The notes under the pieces are model-generated. The model did not search any database. It was not told the origin of the DNA and saw only the letters and a program-made list of their open reading frames with translations. This document shows positions 44,174 to 51,837 of a DNA stretch of 64,000 nt, one piece after another. The DNA comes from Rhodospirillaceae bacterium (GTDB taxonomy: Bacteria; Pseudomonadota; Alphaproteobacteria; GCA-2731375), in NCBI GenBank assembly GCA_018701215.1, contig JABIWH010000050.1, positions 186,001-250,000 of the forward strand, written 5' to 3'. The position numbers and the translations under genes were made by a program. Each line of letters begins with the position of its first letter. Positions within the stretch are counted from its first letter, which is position 1.

Positions 44174-44734
44174 CTAGTTCCGGGTCCAATAGCGCACCCG
44201 GCGCAATTCGGATTTCAGATCGGCGGAGACATTGGCGACCGAGAACTGGCCCACCGCCTTGCGGTCACGCAGACCGAGCAGGGTCTCCATGCTTTCGACG
44301 AAGGAGGAGCCATCGGCGAAATACAAATCAGCGCCGCCGAACGTGGCCTTAAAGGTTTCCAGATTGCTCCTGGCCCGGGCCACGTCGCCGCCCTTGAAAT
44401 GGTTTTGGATGCCCACCGCGTACGCACGCATGCGTTCGTCCACCGCGACGCCGGCGGCTTCCGGGCCTACCTCGGCCTCGCATTTATCCAGCAGCCGGGC
44501 GGAAGCGAGATAGCGCGCAGGAGAGCCTTCGGCCCTGGCCTGTCCATCCAGGGCCAGGGCGTCGTCCCGGCACTGGCGATAGCCGCGCATGGCAGAAATC
44601 TCGGCATAGCGGGCCTGGCGAAAGCCGATGCCTTCATGTTGCTGCGCCGTGGTCACCGGGTTGCAGGCAGCCGCCAACAACGCCATGCCAAGAGCTAAAG
44701 CGCTTTTCGCCAATAGATGATTTGTCCGGTGCAT
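44174..44734 (-). CDS. Outer-membrane/periplasmic lipoprotein
   Basis: A 186-residue protein. The N-terminus has a lipobox LLAAAC (Cys24) after a hydrophobic stretch, so it is a lipoprotein; residue +2 is Asn, not Asp, consistent with outer-membrane sorting. The mature part is helical with TPR-like segments (SARLLDKCEAEVG, then RSNLETFKATFG), unassigned. It heads the second half of the envelope cluster. Confidence 0.72.
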   Translation of the reverse strand: MHRTNHLLAKSALALGMALLAAACNPVTTAQQHEGIGFRQARYAEISAMRGYRQCRDDALALDGQARAEGSPARYLASARLLDKCEAEVGPEAAGVAVDERMRAYAVGIQNHFKGGDVARARSNLETFKATFGGADLYFADGSSFVESMETLLGLRDRKAVGQFSVANVSADLKSELRRVRYWTRN

Positions 44735-44786
44735 GAGCCAGCCCCTTCATAATTATTCCGTTTCAGGAGTAGCTATGCAGGGGTCA

Positions 44787-44803
44787 GGGCGGGTTTTTCG
44801 CCC
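44787..44803 (-). terminator. Weak hairpin between the MFS gene and the lipoprotein gene
   Basis: GGGCG and CGCCC arms enclose a 7-nt loop, about 27 nt past the MFS stop. No uridine tract follows on the minus strand, so terminator function is doubtful. Confidence 0.25.
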
Positions 44804-44829
44804 AGGGTCGAAATTATTTCAAAAAGGCT

Positions 44830-46062
44830 CTATTTTTTTGAACCCGAATACGTCTCCGGGGCGAATTTCAGGAACAGCATGCCGACGGCGACGCTAACCA
44901 TGGCGGTCAACAGCAGCGCTGCCTGTGGGCCTTGTACATCGACCATGAAACCCAGGCTGATCGGCCCGATGACATAGCCCAGGTCGCCGACCATGCGGAA
45001 TGTGCTCATCGCGGCCGCGTTCATGCCCGGCGGCGCGCTATCGGCGGCATAGGCCGCGGGCGCCGTGCCGCCGACCGAGGCGGCGATACCCCAAACCACG
45101 CAGGCAACAACGAACCATAGGTAACCCGGCGCCAGCATGAACAGCAGCATCGATGCGCCCGTGATCAAGGTGGCGGGGACAATCACCGCCTTGCGCCCGA
45201 AACGGTCGACCAGAACGCCTGTCGGATAGGCCGCGATCAGGCCGGCCACGCTGCCGACCGCCATGCCGAAACCAATCTGCGCCACGGACAGCGACAAATG
45301 CACGGCGGCGAATACAGGTATAACGGTGAACAACCCGCCGGTTCGCGTCACCGCATTGATCAAGGATACGATAGAGACCAGGACAAAGCCGACCCGCCCC
45401 ATCAACAGCCGGACCTGACGCCAATAGGTGAATGTCCCCGGCCCGCCGTGGGCCGCACCTGAATGTCCCAGACCCTTGGTTTCCTTGACCGCGAACCAGG
45501 CCACCGCCATGGCCAGCAGCGAGGCGCAGCCATAGGCCTGAAACGGCGCGGCCAAGCCGAAATGGGTCGCCAACAGACCGCCCGGCAGCGGTCCGATACC
45601 CACGGCGAAAAGAAAACTGCCCTGATAGATGGCGATAATCCGGCCCCGGCGTTCCGGCGTGGATATATCCGCCAGCACCACCTGGCCCGTGGTCAGAATA
45701 ATGCCAGCGCCAAAGCCGGAGACAAATCGCGCCATGATAAATTCAGGATAGCCCGTGGCCGCGGCGCACCAAAAGCTGCCCACCGCCGAAATAAGGCCGC
45801 CAATGGCAAGGGTGGGGCGGCGGCCAAGCCAGTCGGACAGCTGGCCGGATGGGACGGCAACGAAAAATCGCGCCAGGCCATATATGGCCACCGCCATGCC
45901 AATGGCCGAGGCCGGCACGCCGAAAGACTGCGCATACAGCGGCAGCACCGGAATAACGCTGCCAAAGCCGAGCTGGTTGATGGTGACCAGCGCGCTCATG
46001 GCGATCAGTACCCGGCGTTCAATTCCCCGGCCCGCGCCGCCCTTTGCATTTGCTTCTGTCAT
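44830..46062 (-). CDS. MFS transporter
   Basis: A 410-residue, about 12-TM protein with the MFS motif GQLSDWLGRRPTLAIGGL near residues 73-90 and a second repeat VDRFGRKAVIVPA. It is similar to drug/sugar exporters of the DHA1/TetA-like group, with an unknown substrate. It lies inside the envelope cluster, 6 nt after the 46,069 gene; its exporter function looks unrelated to the surrounding envelope genes unless it is part of them. Confidence 0.85.
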   Translation of the reverse strand: MTEANAKGGAGRGIERRVLIAMSALVTINQLGFGSVIPVLPLYAQSFGVPASAIGMAVAIYGLARFFVAVPSGQLSDWLGRRPTLAIGGLISAVGSFWCAAATGYPEFIMARFVSGFGAGIILTTGQVVLADISTPERRGRIIAIYQGSFLFAVGIGPLPGGLLATHFGLAAPFQAYGCASLLAMAVAWFAVKETKGLGHSGAAHGGPGTFTYWRQVRLLMGRVGFVLVSIVSLINAVTRTGGLFTVIPVFAAVHLSLSVAQIGFGMAVGSVAGLIAAYPTGVLVDRFGRKAVIVPATLITGASMLLFMLAPGYLWFVVACVVWGIAASVGGTAPAAYAADSAPPGMNAAAMSTFRMVGDLGYVIGPISLGFMVDVQGPQAALLLTAMVSVAVGMLFLKFAPETYSGSKK

Positions 46063-46068
46063 GAATAT

Positions 46069-47430
46069 TTAACGTAGGACCTCGTGCAACAAATTTATGG
46101 AGTGCCGCGACCCCTTGTCTGCCCCGCCCTCACTGCGAATTGGCGTTTCTGACGTCGTCAGCGTCAGTCGATAGCGCACTGATCCCATACCTCGGTGGGG
46201 CAAATCAAGCTTCCAATCCCGCCGTCCCGCAACGAGGCGCCGGCCGCTTAGATCTCCCGGCGGCCGCAAGGCACCGACCAGTCGGCCCTCGAGCAATTCA
46301 AGCTTCACCAGGGCATACTGCTCTCTCACTCCCAGCTCTATCCGCAACATGACACCACACAGATCATCGCCACCAGAGGCCTTGAACCTGCCAGGCTCAG
46401 CCACGGGAACAGGACGCATGACCGCCTGTGCCTTACCGAAATAGATCTGGTCGCAGCCTTGACCCGCCGGTGCATGACGTTCGAGAACGGCAACAGCCGG
46501 CAGCTTGGCAGGCAGCACCAGATCCTTGGGAGAGGTAACGGGGATATTTTTGGGAACCGATGGCTCTGGTACGGTGGGCTTCAGAACAACCGGTTTTTTC
46601 AGCAACTGCTGTTCAGCGGCCAGCGTCTTCGCTGGAACCGTCGTCTCGGGCAGCGGTTTTGGCTGCGGCGGGGTCGCCTTCACCACCTTTGGCGGCGGCG
46701 GCTTACCCTCGGCGGCTTGATCGGCAGGCATTTCCGACAACAAGGCATAGGCGCCGGCGGCCAGAATTAATACCATCAGGGCCGTTAGGGCCAACGGCCA
46801 GCGCCGGCGTTGCCTTGGCTTCGCCGGCTTGGGAGCAACCATCGCCACCGCCGCCGGCGCCAACTTAACGCCGATCTTTTTGCACACTTCGCTGATATTC
46901 GTTGCCCGGAAAGACATTGCCGCTGGTGGATCAATAGCCAACAAACGCTCGTGGTCCGGCCCGTCAGGCACCACGATTAGCAACGGCGTATCGCCCGCCG
47001 CCCATTCCGTCAGTTGTGCCTCCGCCGCTTGCAGTTTTTCCGGAATATGGCCCACGCCGCCCACTTGGCCATCAAAATCCACCAAGCCGGTCAGACAAAC
47101 GATTTGTCCCGCCTCTTCAACCTCGCGGCACAGCGTACAATCTTCCGCCGCCAGCACCGCATGGGCCACGAAGGCCGCCAGTTGCCAGCTATCGCCGCTA
47201 TCGATGGGGCCGGATACTTCCAGACGGAAGCCACCCTCGGGGAACGGACCCAGAAAGCGTTCCACCGGACCGCCGCCGGGATAAACGAAATCATCATAAC
47301 GTTCACTGACCGCCAAACGTTCGGAGCCGCGCCCCAGCACCATCATGGAGAGCGGCGCACGCTCGCGGGTAATCCGCTGGATCTGCACCAAGCCGCCGGT
47401 GGTCAGGACAAATATGGCAATTTGCGTCAC
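46069..47430 (-). CDS. Membrane protein with Lon-S16-like N-terminal domain
   Basis: A 453-residue protein. The N-terminal ~190 residues include VAHAVLAAEDC and LVDFDGQVGGVGHIPEKLQAAEAQL, similar in layout to the Lon/S16 protease module; the position of the catalytic Lys in GG(I/V)KEK looks replaced, so it may be catalytically inactive. A central TM segment (WPLALTALMVLILAAGAYALL, ~215-235) and a Pro-rich linker precede a C-terminal domain (~330-440). The start is GTG at 47430, overlapping the TGA of the upstream gene. Confidence 0.62.
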   Translation of the reverse strand: MTQIAIFVLTTGGLVQIQRITRERAPLSMMVLGRGSERLAVSERYDDFVYPGGGPVERFLGPFPEGGFRLEVSGPIDSGDSWQLAAFVAHAVLAAEDCTLCREVEEAGQIVCLTGLVDFDGQVGGVGHIPEKLQAAEAQLTEWAAGDTPLLIVVPDGPDHERLLAIDPPAAMSFRATNISEVCKKIGVKLAPAAVAMVAPKPAKPRQRRRWPLALTALMVLILAAGAYALLSEMPADQAAEGKPPPPKVVKATPPQPKPLPETTVPAKTLAAEQQLLKKPVVLKPTVPEPSVPKNIPVTSPKDLVLPAKLPAVAVLERHAPAGQGCDQIYFGKAQAVMRPVPVAEPGRFKASGGDDLCGVMLRIELGVREQYALVKLELLEGRLVGALRPPGDLSGRRLVAGRRDWKLDLPHRGMGSVRYRLTLTTSETPIRSEGGADKGSRHSINLLHEVLR

Positions 47431-47978
47431 CGCAACAATGCCTCCGTCCGGGGATCGCGCAACAGGGGCAGGATCGGATCGTCGGCGGTGACAATAAACT
47501 GTATGACGCCGCGATGAGGGGCAGTCAGGGGAAAGCGGAAACAGCGGTCATCCCGGTCGCACAGCAACAGGACGCCGGGCGCGGGATCCTTGGCGCCGGC
47601 ATCCAGCTCCACGATAACGATGAACTGATCGGGTTCCGCCTGGGAAAGTTCCACCGCGATACGGCAGCCTACGCCGCGCCGGGGCGGGATCTGTTCCGTG
47701 CTGGCCGCCATCACCTCGCCCAGGCGATAGCTGGCCACCGCCGCCAGGAAACCGCGATAGCTCCGCCGCAGAGACAAATTATTGTCCAAAGCCGCCTCCA
47801 GCACCGCATCGGGGGCGGGCTGCGCGGCCATGGCGTGGGCATACAGACGGCCGGCGGAAATAGTGGCGCCCATGGTATCACCGCTATCCGCCAATAGCGC
47901 ACGGCTATCGGACAGTTCGGCGAAACGCTGCCGCGCCGCCGTCAGTTCCGCCGCATCCGGCATTTCCATCTCAATCAT
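47427..47978 (-). CDS. Hypothetical protein, ~183 aa
   Basis: A soluble protein with no named domain recognised. The segment EAALDNNLSLRRSYRGFLAAVASYRLGEVMA is helical and the C-terminal half is strand-rich (FIVIVELDAGAKDP). The ATG at 47978 overlaps the stop of the 553-aa gene and has GGAGCGAGGG upstream; longer in-frame extensions lie inside that gene. It is coupled to the 46,069 gene by GTGA. Confidence 0.62.
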   Translation of the reverse strand: MIEMEMPDAAELTAARQRFAELSDSRALLADSGDTMGATISAGRLYAHAMAAQPAPDAVLEAALDNNLSLRRSYRGFLAAVASYRLGEVMAASTEQIPPRRGVGCRIAVELSQAEPDQFIVIVELDAGAKDPAPGVLLLCDRDDRCFRFPLTAPHRGVIQFIVTADDPILPLLRDPRTEALLR

Positions 47979-49632
47979 CCCTCGCTCCATAAAGCTTGCC
48001 GAATTCCGTTGCAAAGACCGCGCTGTCCGCCGCGAACAAAGTATCCAAGCCGCTATCCTGGTCCAAGCCGTCCAAACCGCCAAGGTAGCCGTTCAAGACG
48101 TCACCCAGGGCGGACAACACCCCGGCCCCGACACGGAAGCCTTCCTGGCGGCCCTCATCCGCCAGCGCCTCCGCCTCGAAGCCACGGCGGGACAGGTTAC
48201 GAAAAACCTTCGCCGCGTCTTCCGACAATACCGCCATTTGTGCCGCCGATGGCTCCCGGCCACCGTCCAACTCGCGCCGGGCCAGCTCGAACAAACGCTC
48301 CGGCGTCATGACCGCCAGCGCGGTAACGGCAGTGCCACGGCCAACACCGGTCCAACCTCCTGCCTGATCACCCAGTTGATCACCCACTTGGGTCAGGGCA
48401 TGAAAGGCCGCCTTGCGCAGGCGGGCAAGATGGCCCTGCAGCTTTTGATAGAGCTGCCGGCGTTCCGCATAAGGCTCCGCCGCCGCACAGCTCAACAGCC
48501 GCGCCTCCACCGCCCTGCCGGGGTGGAACTGCAGCGCCGTGGTAATCGCCGCTTGCACGGTACCAAAGGCCAGATAACGGGAGAAAGCCAGAGGCAGCTG
48601 CCTCGCAAACGGGCCGAATGCGGCCAAGGGCGCCAAGGGTTCGCGCTCGCCAGATTGGGTGAAAAACTTGATCTCCGCCGCCGGACCGGCATCAAGCAGC
48701 GCCAGGGGATCGGTCCAGCCGGCCAGATCGCCCAAGGCGGCGGACGAGTGATGCATATCGTCGGGCTCCACCTCGCCCAGATCCCGCGCCCCGCCCAAAG
48801 GGGCCGCGCCCTCGCCCTGCCGGCGAGCCTGGCTCACGGCCATGGCGGCGGTGAAATCGGCAAAGCGGGTAAAGGCCTTGCGATAGGTGCGGAAGTCACC
48901 GCCATTGTGACGGCGCCAGAATTCCAGAATATCATCATCGGCCAAATTGCAGTTCCGCTCGTCACCTCTTTGCCGCAGATAGTCGAGAATCGCGGTAAAG
49001 GCCTCGTCATGCATGCCCTGTTCAAGATGCGCGTTGCGGTAGCGCCGCAGGGCCACCGCGATGCCGTTGGCGCCGTCCTGGATCGCGCGCGGGCTATCGC
49101 CCATTTCAGCCATCTGGTCGAGAAGGTCGTTCAGCGCTTGGTGAAAGGTAAAATTGTCCATGCCGGCAAGGAATTCGAACAGCGCCAGCAGAAACGGCAT
49201 GCGGCCATAGGTAACCGTGAAGACATCATCGCCATAGCTGACGGCAACACCGTTTTCAGCCCAGGCAAAACCAGCCCGGCGCCAGCCCGAGCGTGCTTGC
49301 AGGGCCTGCAGTTCGGCCCGGCAGCCGGCGGCGGTGACACGATCCTGGCCGAAAAAGAACCGCCAGCGGTCATTCAGAAGATTATCCAGCGCCGAACCAG
49401 TATCAGCGCCGGCGGCACCGGCGACGATGTTGACCAGATGACACAACTCGAACAGCGGCGTATCGCGATGCCCCGCCCCGCCCCGGCCAACCAGAAATTG
49501 CGCCAGGGCGCCCAGCACGCGGGCGGGGTATTTTTGCTCCCCGGAAAAGGACGCCGCCTCGGCCAGGCTGCGAAAATCAGCCAGAAACTGGCCATCGGCG
49601 CCGCTGCCTAACAATTGCTGTTCACTCATCAT
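47971..49632 (-). CDS. Large hypothetical protein, 553 aa
   Basis: I do not recognise this protein. It is soluble, mostly helical, Ala/Leu/Arg-rich and without signal peptide, so it is likely cytoplasmic. Segments such as FEFLAGMDNFTFHQALNDLL and FRTYRKAFTRFADFTAAMA are helical repeats. A long frame on the opposite strand is a composition shadow; the overlaps with both neighbours (start inside the stop of the lytic transglycosylase gene, stop overlapping the 47,978 start) support the minus strand. Confidence 0.62.
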   Translation of the reverse strand: MMSEQQLLGSGADGQFLADFRSLAEAASFSGEQKYPARVLGALAQFLVGRGGAGHRDTPLFELCHLVNIVAGAAGADTGSALDNLLNDRWRFFFGQDRVTAAGCRAELQALQARSGWRRAGFAWAENGVAVSYGDDVFTVTYGRMPFLLALFEFLAGMDNFTFHQALNDLLDQMAEMGDSPRAIQDGANGIAVALRRYRNAHLEQGMHDEAFTAILDYLRQRGDERNCNLADDDILEFWRRHNGGDFRTYRKAFTRFADFTAAMAVSQARRQGEGAAPLGGARDLGEVEPDDMHHSSAALGDLAGWTDPLALLDAGPAAEIKFFTQSGEREPLAPLAAFGPFARQLPLAFSRYLAFGTVQAAITTALQFHPGRAVEARLLSCAAAEPYAERRQLYQKLQGHLARLRKAAFHALTQVGDQLGDQAGGWTGVGRGTAVTALAVMTPERLFELARRELDGGREPSAAQMAVLSEDAAKVFRNLSRRGFEAEALADEGRQEGFRVGAGVLSALGDVLNGYLGGLDGLDQDSGLDTLFAADSAVFATEFGKLYGARDD

Positions 49633-50122
49633 AGGTGCCCTTTCGAACCATCCGCCGGTAGTTTAGCCGAAGTTTCCGGACCTTGCGCACATAGGGATAA
49701 GTCGCTGGTATAATCCGGGCCCGTGGCAGATCCCCCACCGCTGAGCCGCCATTGTAATAGGACAGTGCCAAATCGACACGGCCATGGTATCGGCGCAGCA
49801 AACGTTTGAGGAAATGCAGGCCCAGACGCACGTTGATCCGCGGCTGCCAGAGCTGTTCGGGAACAATGCCATATTCCTCCCAGGCGGTGCGCGGCATGAT
49901 CTGCATGATCCCGCGCGCGCCCTTGTGAGAGCGCACTTTCGGATTGAAGTCGGACTCCGCATGGGCCACGGCCAGGGCCAGCCCGGGTGCCACGCCCATG
50001 TTACGCGCTTCGGCCACCACCAGCCGTTGCAGCGCCAGGCGACCGCTAGCTGCGGTGGCGGTGGCGGTGGCGGTCAGCGCCAGCAGCCCCGCAACAACAA
50101 GCATGCCGAAAGCGCACCTCAT
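49622..50122 (-). CDS. Lytic transglycosylase (SLT type), short
   Basis: A 166-residue protein with a signal peptide (MLVVAGLLALTATATATAA) and a goose-lysozyme-like SLT domain: LAVAHAESDFNPKV with the catalytic Glu56, GARGIMQIMPRTAWEEYG, and NVRLGLHFLKRLLRRY...LALSYYNGG. It cleaves peptidoglycan glycan strands to 1,6-anhydromuropeptides in the periplasm. It is minimal in size and lacks other domains. It lies 3 nt after a second SLT gene. Confidence 0.85.
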   Translation of the reverse strand: MRCAFGMLVVAGLLALTATATATAASGRLALQRLVVAEARNMGVAPGLALAVAHAESDFNPKVRSHKGARGIMQIMPRTAWEEYGIVPEQLWQPRINVRLGLHFLKRLLRRYHGRVDLALSYYNGGSAVGDLPRARIIPATYPYVRKVRKLRLNYRRMVRKGTYDE

Positions 50123-50125
50123 GGA

Positions 50126-50962
50126 TCAGCCCCGCCGGCCCAGGGGATAGCGCCGGTGATGGGCAAAATCATCCAGATCGTGGTGATCATCCCAATCACC
50201 TGCATGGTCACGTGCATGTCCACGCGCCTGGTTCCGCGCTTGGCGGCGGCGAAGCAAGCGGCGGCGTTTATGTTCGGCCCGCGCGGCCTGCCGCTCTGCA
50301 TGGGCCTCGCGGATCATGGCAAGACGTCTCCGAAGACGCCGATCAACAGCGACTTCATCCGCCGCCGCGGCGGAACGGGCAACCTGCGCCATCTCGGGTA
50401 CGGTGCGCGCCGGCGTCCAGTCCTGCGGCGCCTTTTTGGCGGCGCCATCGCGCCAGACCATGGCTTGCGCGGCATAGCGTTTCTGCCAACGCAGCACGGA
50501 TCGCACATAGCGCCGGGTGAAACCATGGGCCTTTGCCCGGGCGCCCGTGCCGCGCAGGCTGCCGCCATTGTAGTGGGACAGCGCCAGATCCCAGCGCCCG
50601 CCGTAGCGCCCGATCAGTTGCTCCAAAAAGCTCAAGCCCAACTGGATATTCAGGCGTGGTTGCCACAGCTCGTCAGCGGCAACGCCGAATTCCTGACGTG
50701 CCGTCCGGGGCATGATCTGCATTACACCCCGGGCACCCTGCGTCGACAGTGCCGCCGCTTGAAAATCAGATTCCACCTTGGCCAGGGCCAAGGCCAGGGA
50801 CGGCGGCACCGTGGTCGCCTCCGCCTCCGCCACGACCAGGCGCATAATATGGCCGCGCGCGAAAGTCCCCGGTTCGGGCCGCGCCTCGGCAGTATTGATC
50901 AGGCTGCCGATGGCCAGGCCCAGACCCAGCAGCAACGCCTTTAGCAATAGAAAATGTATCAT
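50126..50962 (-). CDS. Lytic transglycosylase (SLT type) with basic/His-rich C-terminal tail
   Basis: About 278 residues. A hydrophobic N-terminal signal (LLLKALLLGLGLAIGSL) precedes the SLT core with LALALAKVESDFQA (catalytic Glu), GARGVMQIMPRTARQEFG and LSHYNGG. The last ~80 residues are strongly Arg/Ala/His-rich (RRLLRRRQARNQARGHARDH) and probably bind wall polymers or nucleic acids. The ATG at 50962 overlaps the TGA of the ExbD-like gene (ATGA) and has AAAGGAG upstream. Confidence 0.83.
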   Translation of the reverse strand: MIHFLLLKALLLGLGLAIGSLINTAEARPEPGTFARGHIMRLVVAEAEATTVPPSLALALAKVESDFQAAALSTQGARGVMQIMPRTARQEFGVAADELWQPRLNIQLGLSFLEQLIGRYGGRWDLALSHYNGGSLRGTGARAKAHGFTRRYVRSVLRWQKRYAAQAMVWRDGAAKKAPQDWTPARTVPEMAQVARSAAAADEVAVDRRLRRRLAMIREAHAERQAARAEHKRRRLLRRRQARNQARGHARDHAGDWDDHHDLDDFAHHRRYPLGRRG

Positions 50963-51420
50963 TTGTGGTGCTCCTTTATGGCTGCGAGCCATTGGCGATT
51001 GAGGATGGTAACGGTCAGAGCGGGCAGGCTCAGGCGATCCTTTGCCGCCATCACCTGGGCCAGGGACAGTTCAGGCGAAACCGCCAGCACCGGTTTCGCC
51101 ATGGCGTTCATGGCCGCCGCTTCCAGGGGTTGTAGCTTTTCGTCCAAGAAGCGGCCGCCGCTGTAGATAATCAGCTGGCGCGCCGGCACGACGCGGGTGT
51201 CTCCGGCATTGAGGCGCCCTGTGGCCTGACTGGCGGGGGGCAGCAGACGCAGGCCGTCTGGGGGCGTTTTGACACTGGATTTTGGCGTTGTCGGCGTCAC
51301 CACGCCAGCCGGGCCGCCACCACCCATGGATACCATTGTGAGGATCATGATGGCGAAGAATGCCATGGCCAGGGCCAAGGCGATCTCCGTCATCGCATTG
51401 CCGCCATCATTACCCGACAT
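50959..51420 (-). CDS. ExbD/TolR-like small membrane protein
   Basis: A 153-residue protein with one N-terminal membrane segment (MTEIALALAMAFFAIMILTMV, acidic residue at its start), a Gly/Pro linker and a C-terminal domain of about 80 residues (RQLIIYSGGRFLDEKLQPLEA), the layout of ExbD/TolR/MotB-type subunits. A strong AAAGGAGG site is 7 nt before the ATG. It heads the first half of the cluster and could partner the ExbB/MotA-like protein; sequence similarity is only architectural. Confidence 0.6.
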   Translation of the reverse strand: MSGNDGGNAMTEIALALAMAFFAIMILTMVSMGGGGPAGVVTPTTPKSSVKTPPDGLRLLPPASQATGRLNAGDTRVVPARQLIIYSGGRFLDEKLQPLEAAAMNAMAKPVLAVSPELSLAQVMAAKDRLSLPALTVTILNRQWLAAIKEHHK

Positions 51421-51837
51421 TTTACGCCTCCTTTGCAATACATCCGTGCCCTTTTTTGTCTGGGACAGCATTGGCTATGGCGGGATCAGGGGCGGTTTTG
51501 GCCGCCGAATGCGTGGGCTTCCCTGCAAAATGAGACGAAATACAATTTCATTTAGTATTTGAATGTATTTAAAACTCATATTTAGAGAAAATTGCCTGCC
51601 AGTGACGCTACGATTCACGCTTTCTGGAAATTTGTGTTATAGAGGCGCGCACGCCGCACTTGCCCGGTTAGACAAGGCCTATGTTGGGATCTTGACCAAT
51701 CGGGCATAAATGACGATGAAGCGCGCGGATTGGCTCGCCCAGAGCCAGCGCAACGAACAACTATGGAAATCCGTGGAAGCGGTTTGTGGAAACGGATATC
51801 GGCGTGTTGGGACTAATAGTTATTGGGAAGTTACGAT
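51421..51837. other. Intergenic region between the envelope cluster and gltB
   Basis: About 415 nt with no convincing gene. The stretch 51530-51640 is AT-rich and should contain the divergent promoters. TGGCTC-GCCCA-GAGCCA at 51731-51747 forms a 6-bp hairpin, and ATCCGT/ACGGAT at 51769-51797 forms a second, looser one, both in the gltB leader. Whether they regulate gltB is unknown. Confidence 0.4.

Noticed and set aside
47782..49611. A 609-codon open frame on the plus strand
   Set aside because: It lies opposite the operon genes at 47971-49632 and 47427-47978 and has no family resemblance; its openness follows from GC-rich codon bias in the minus-strand genes.
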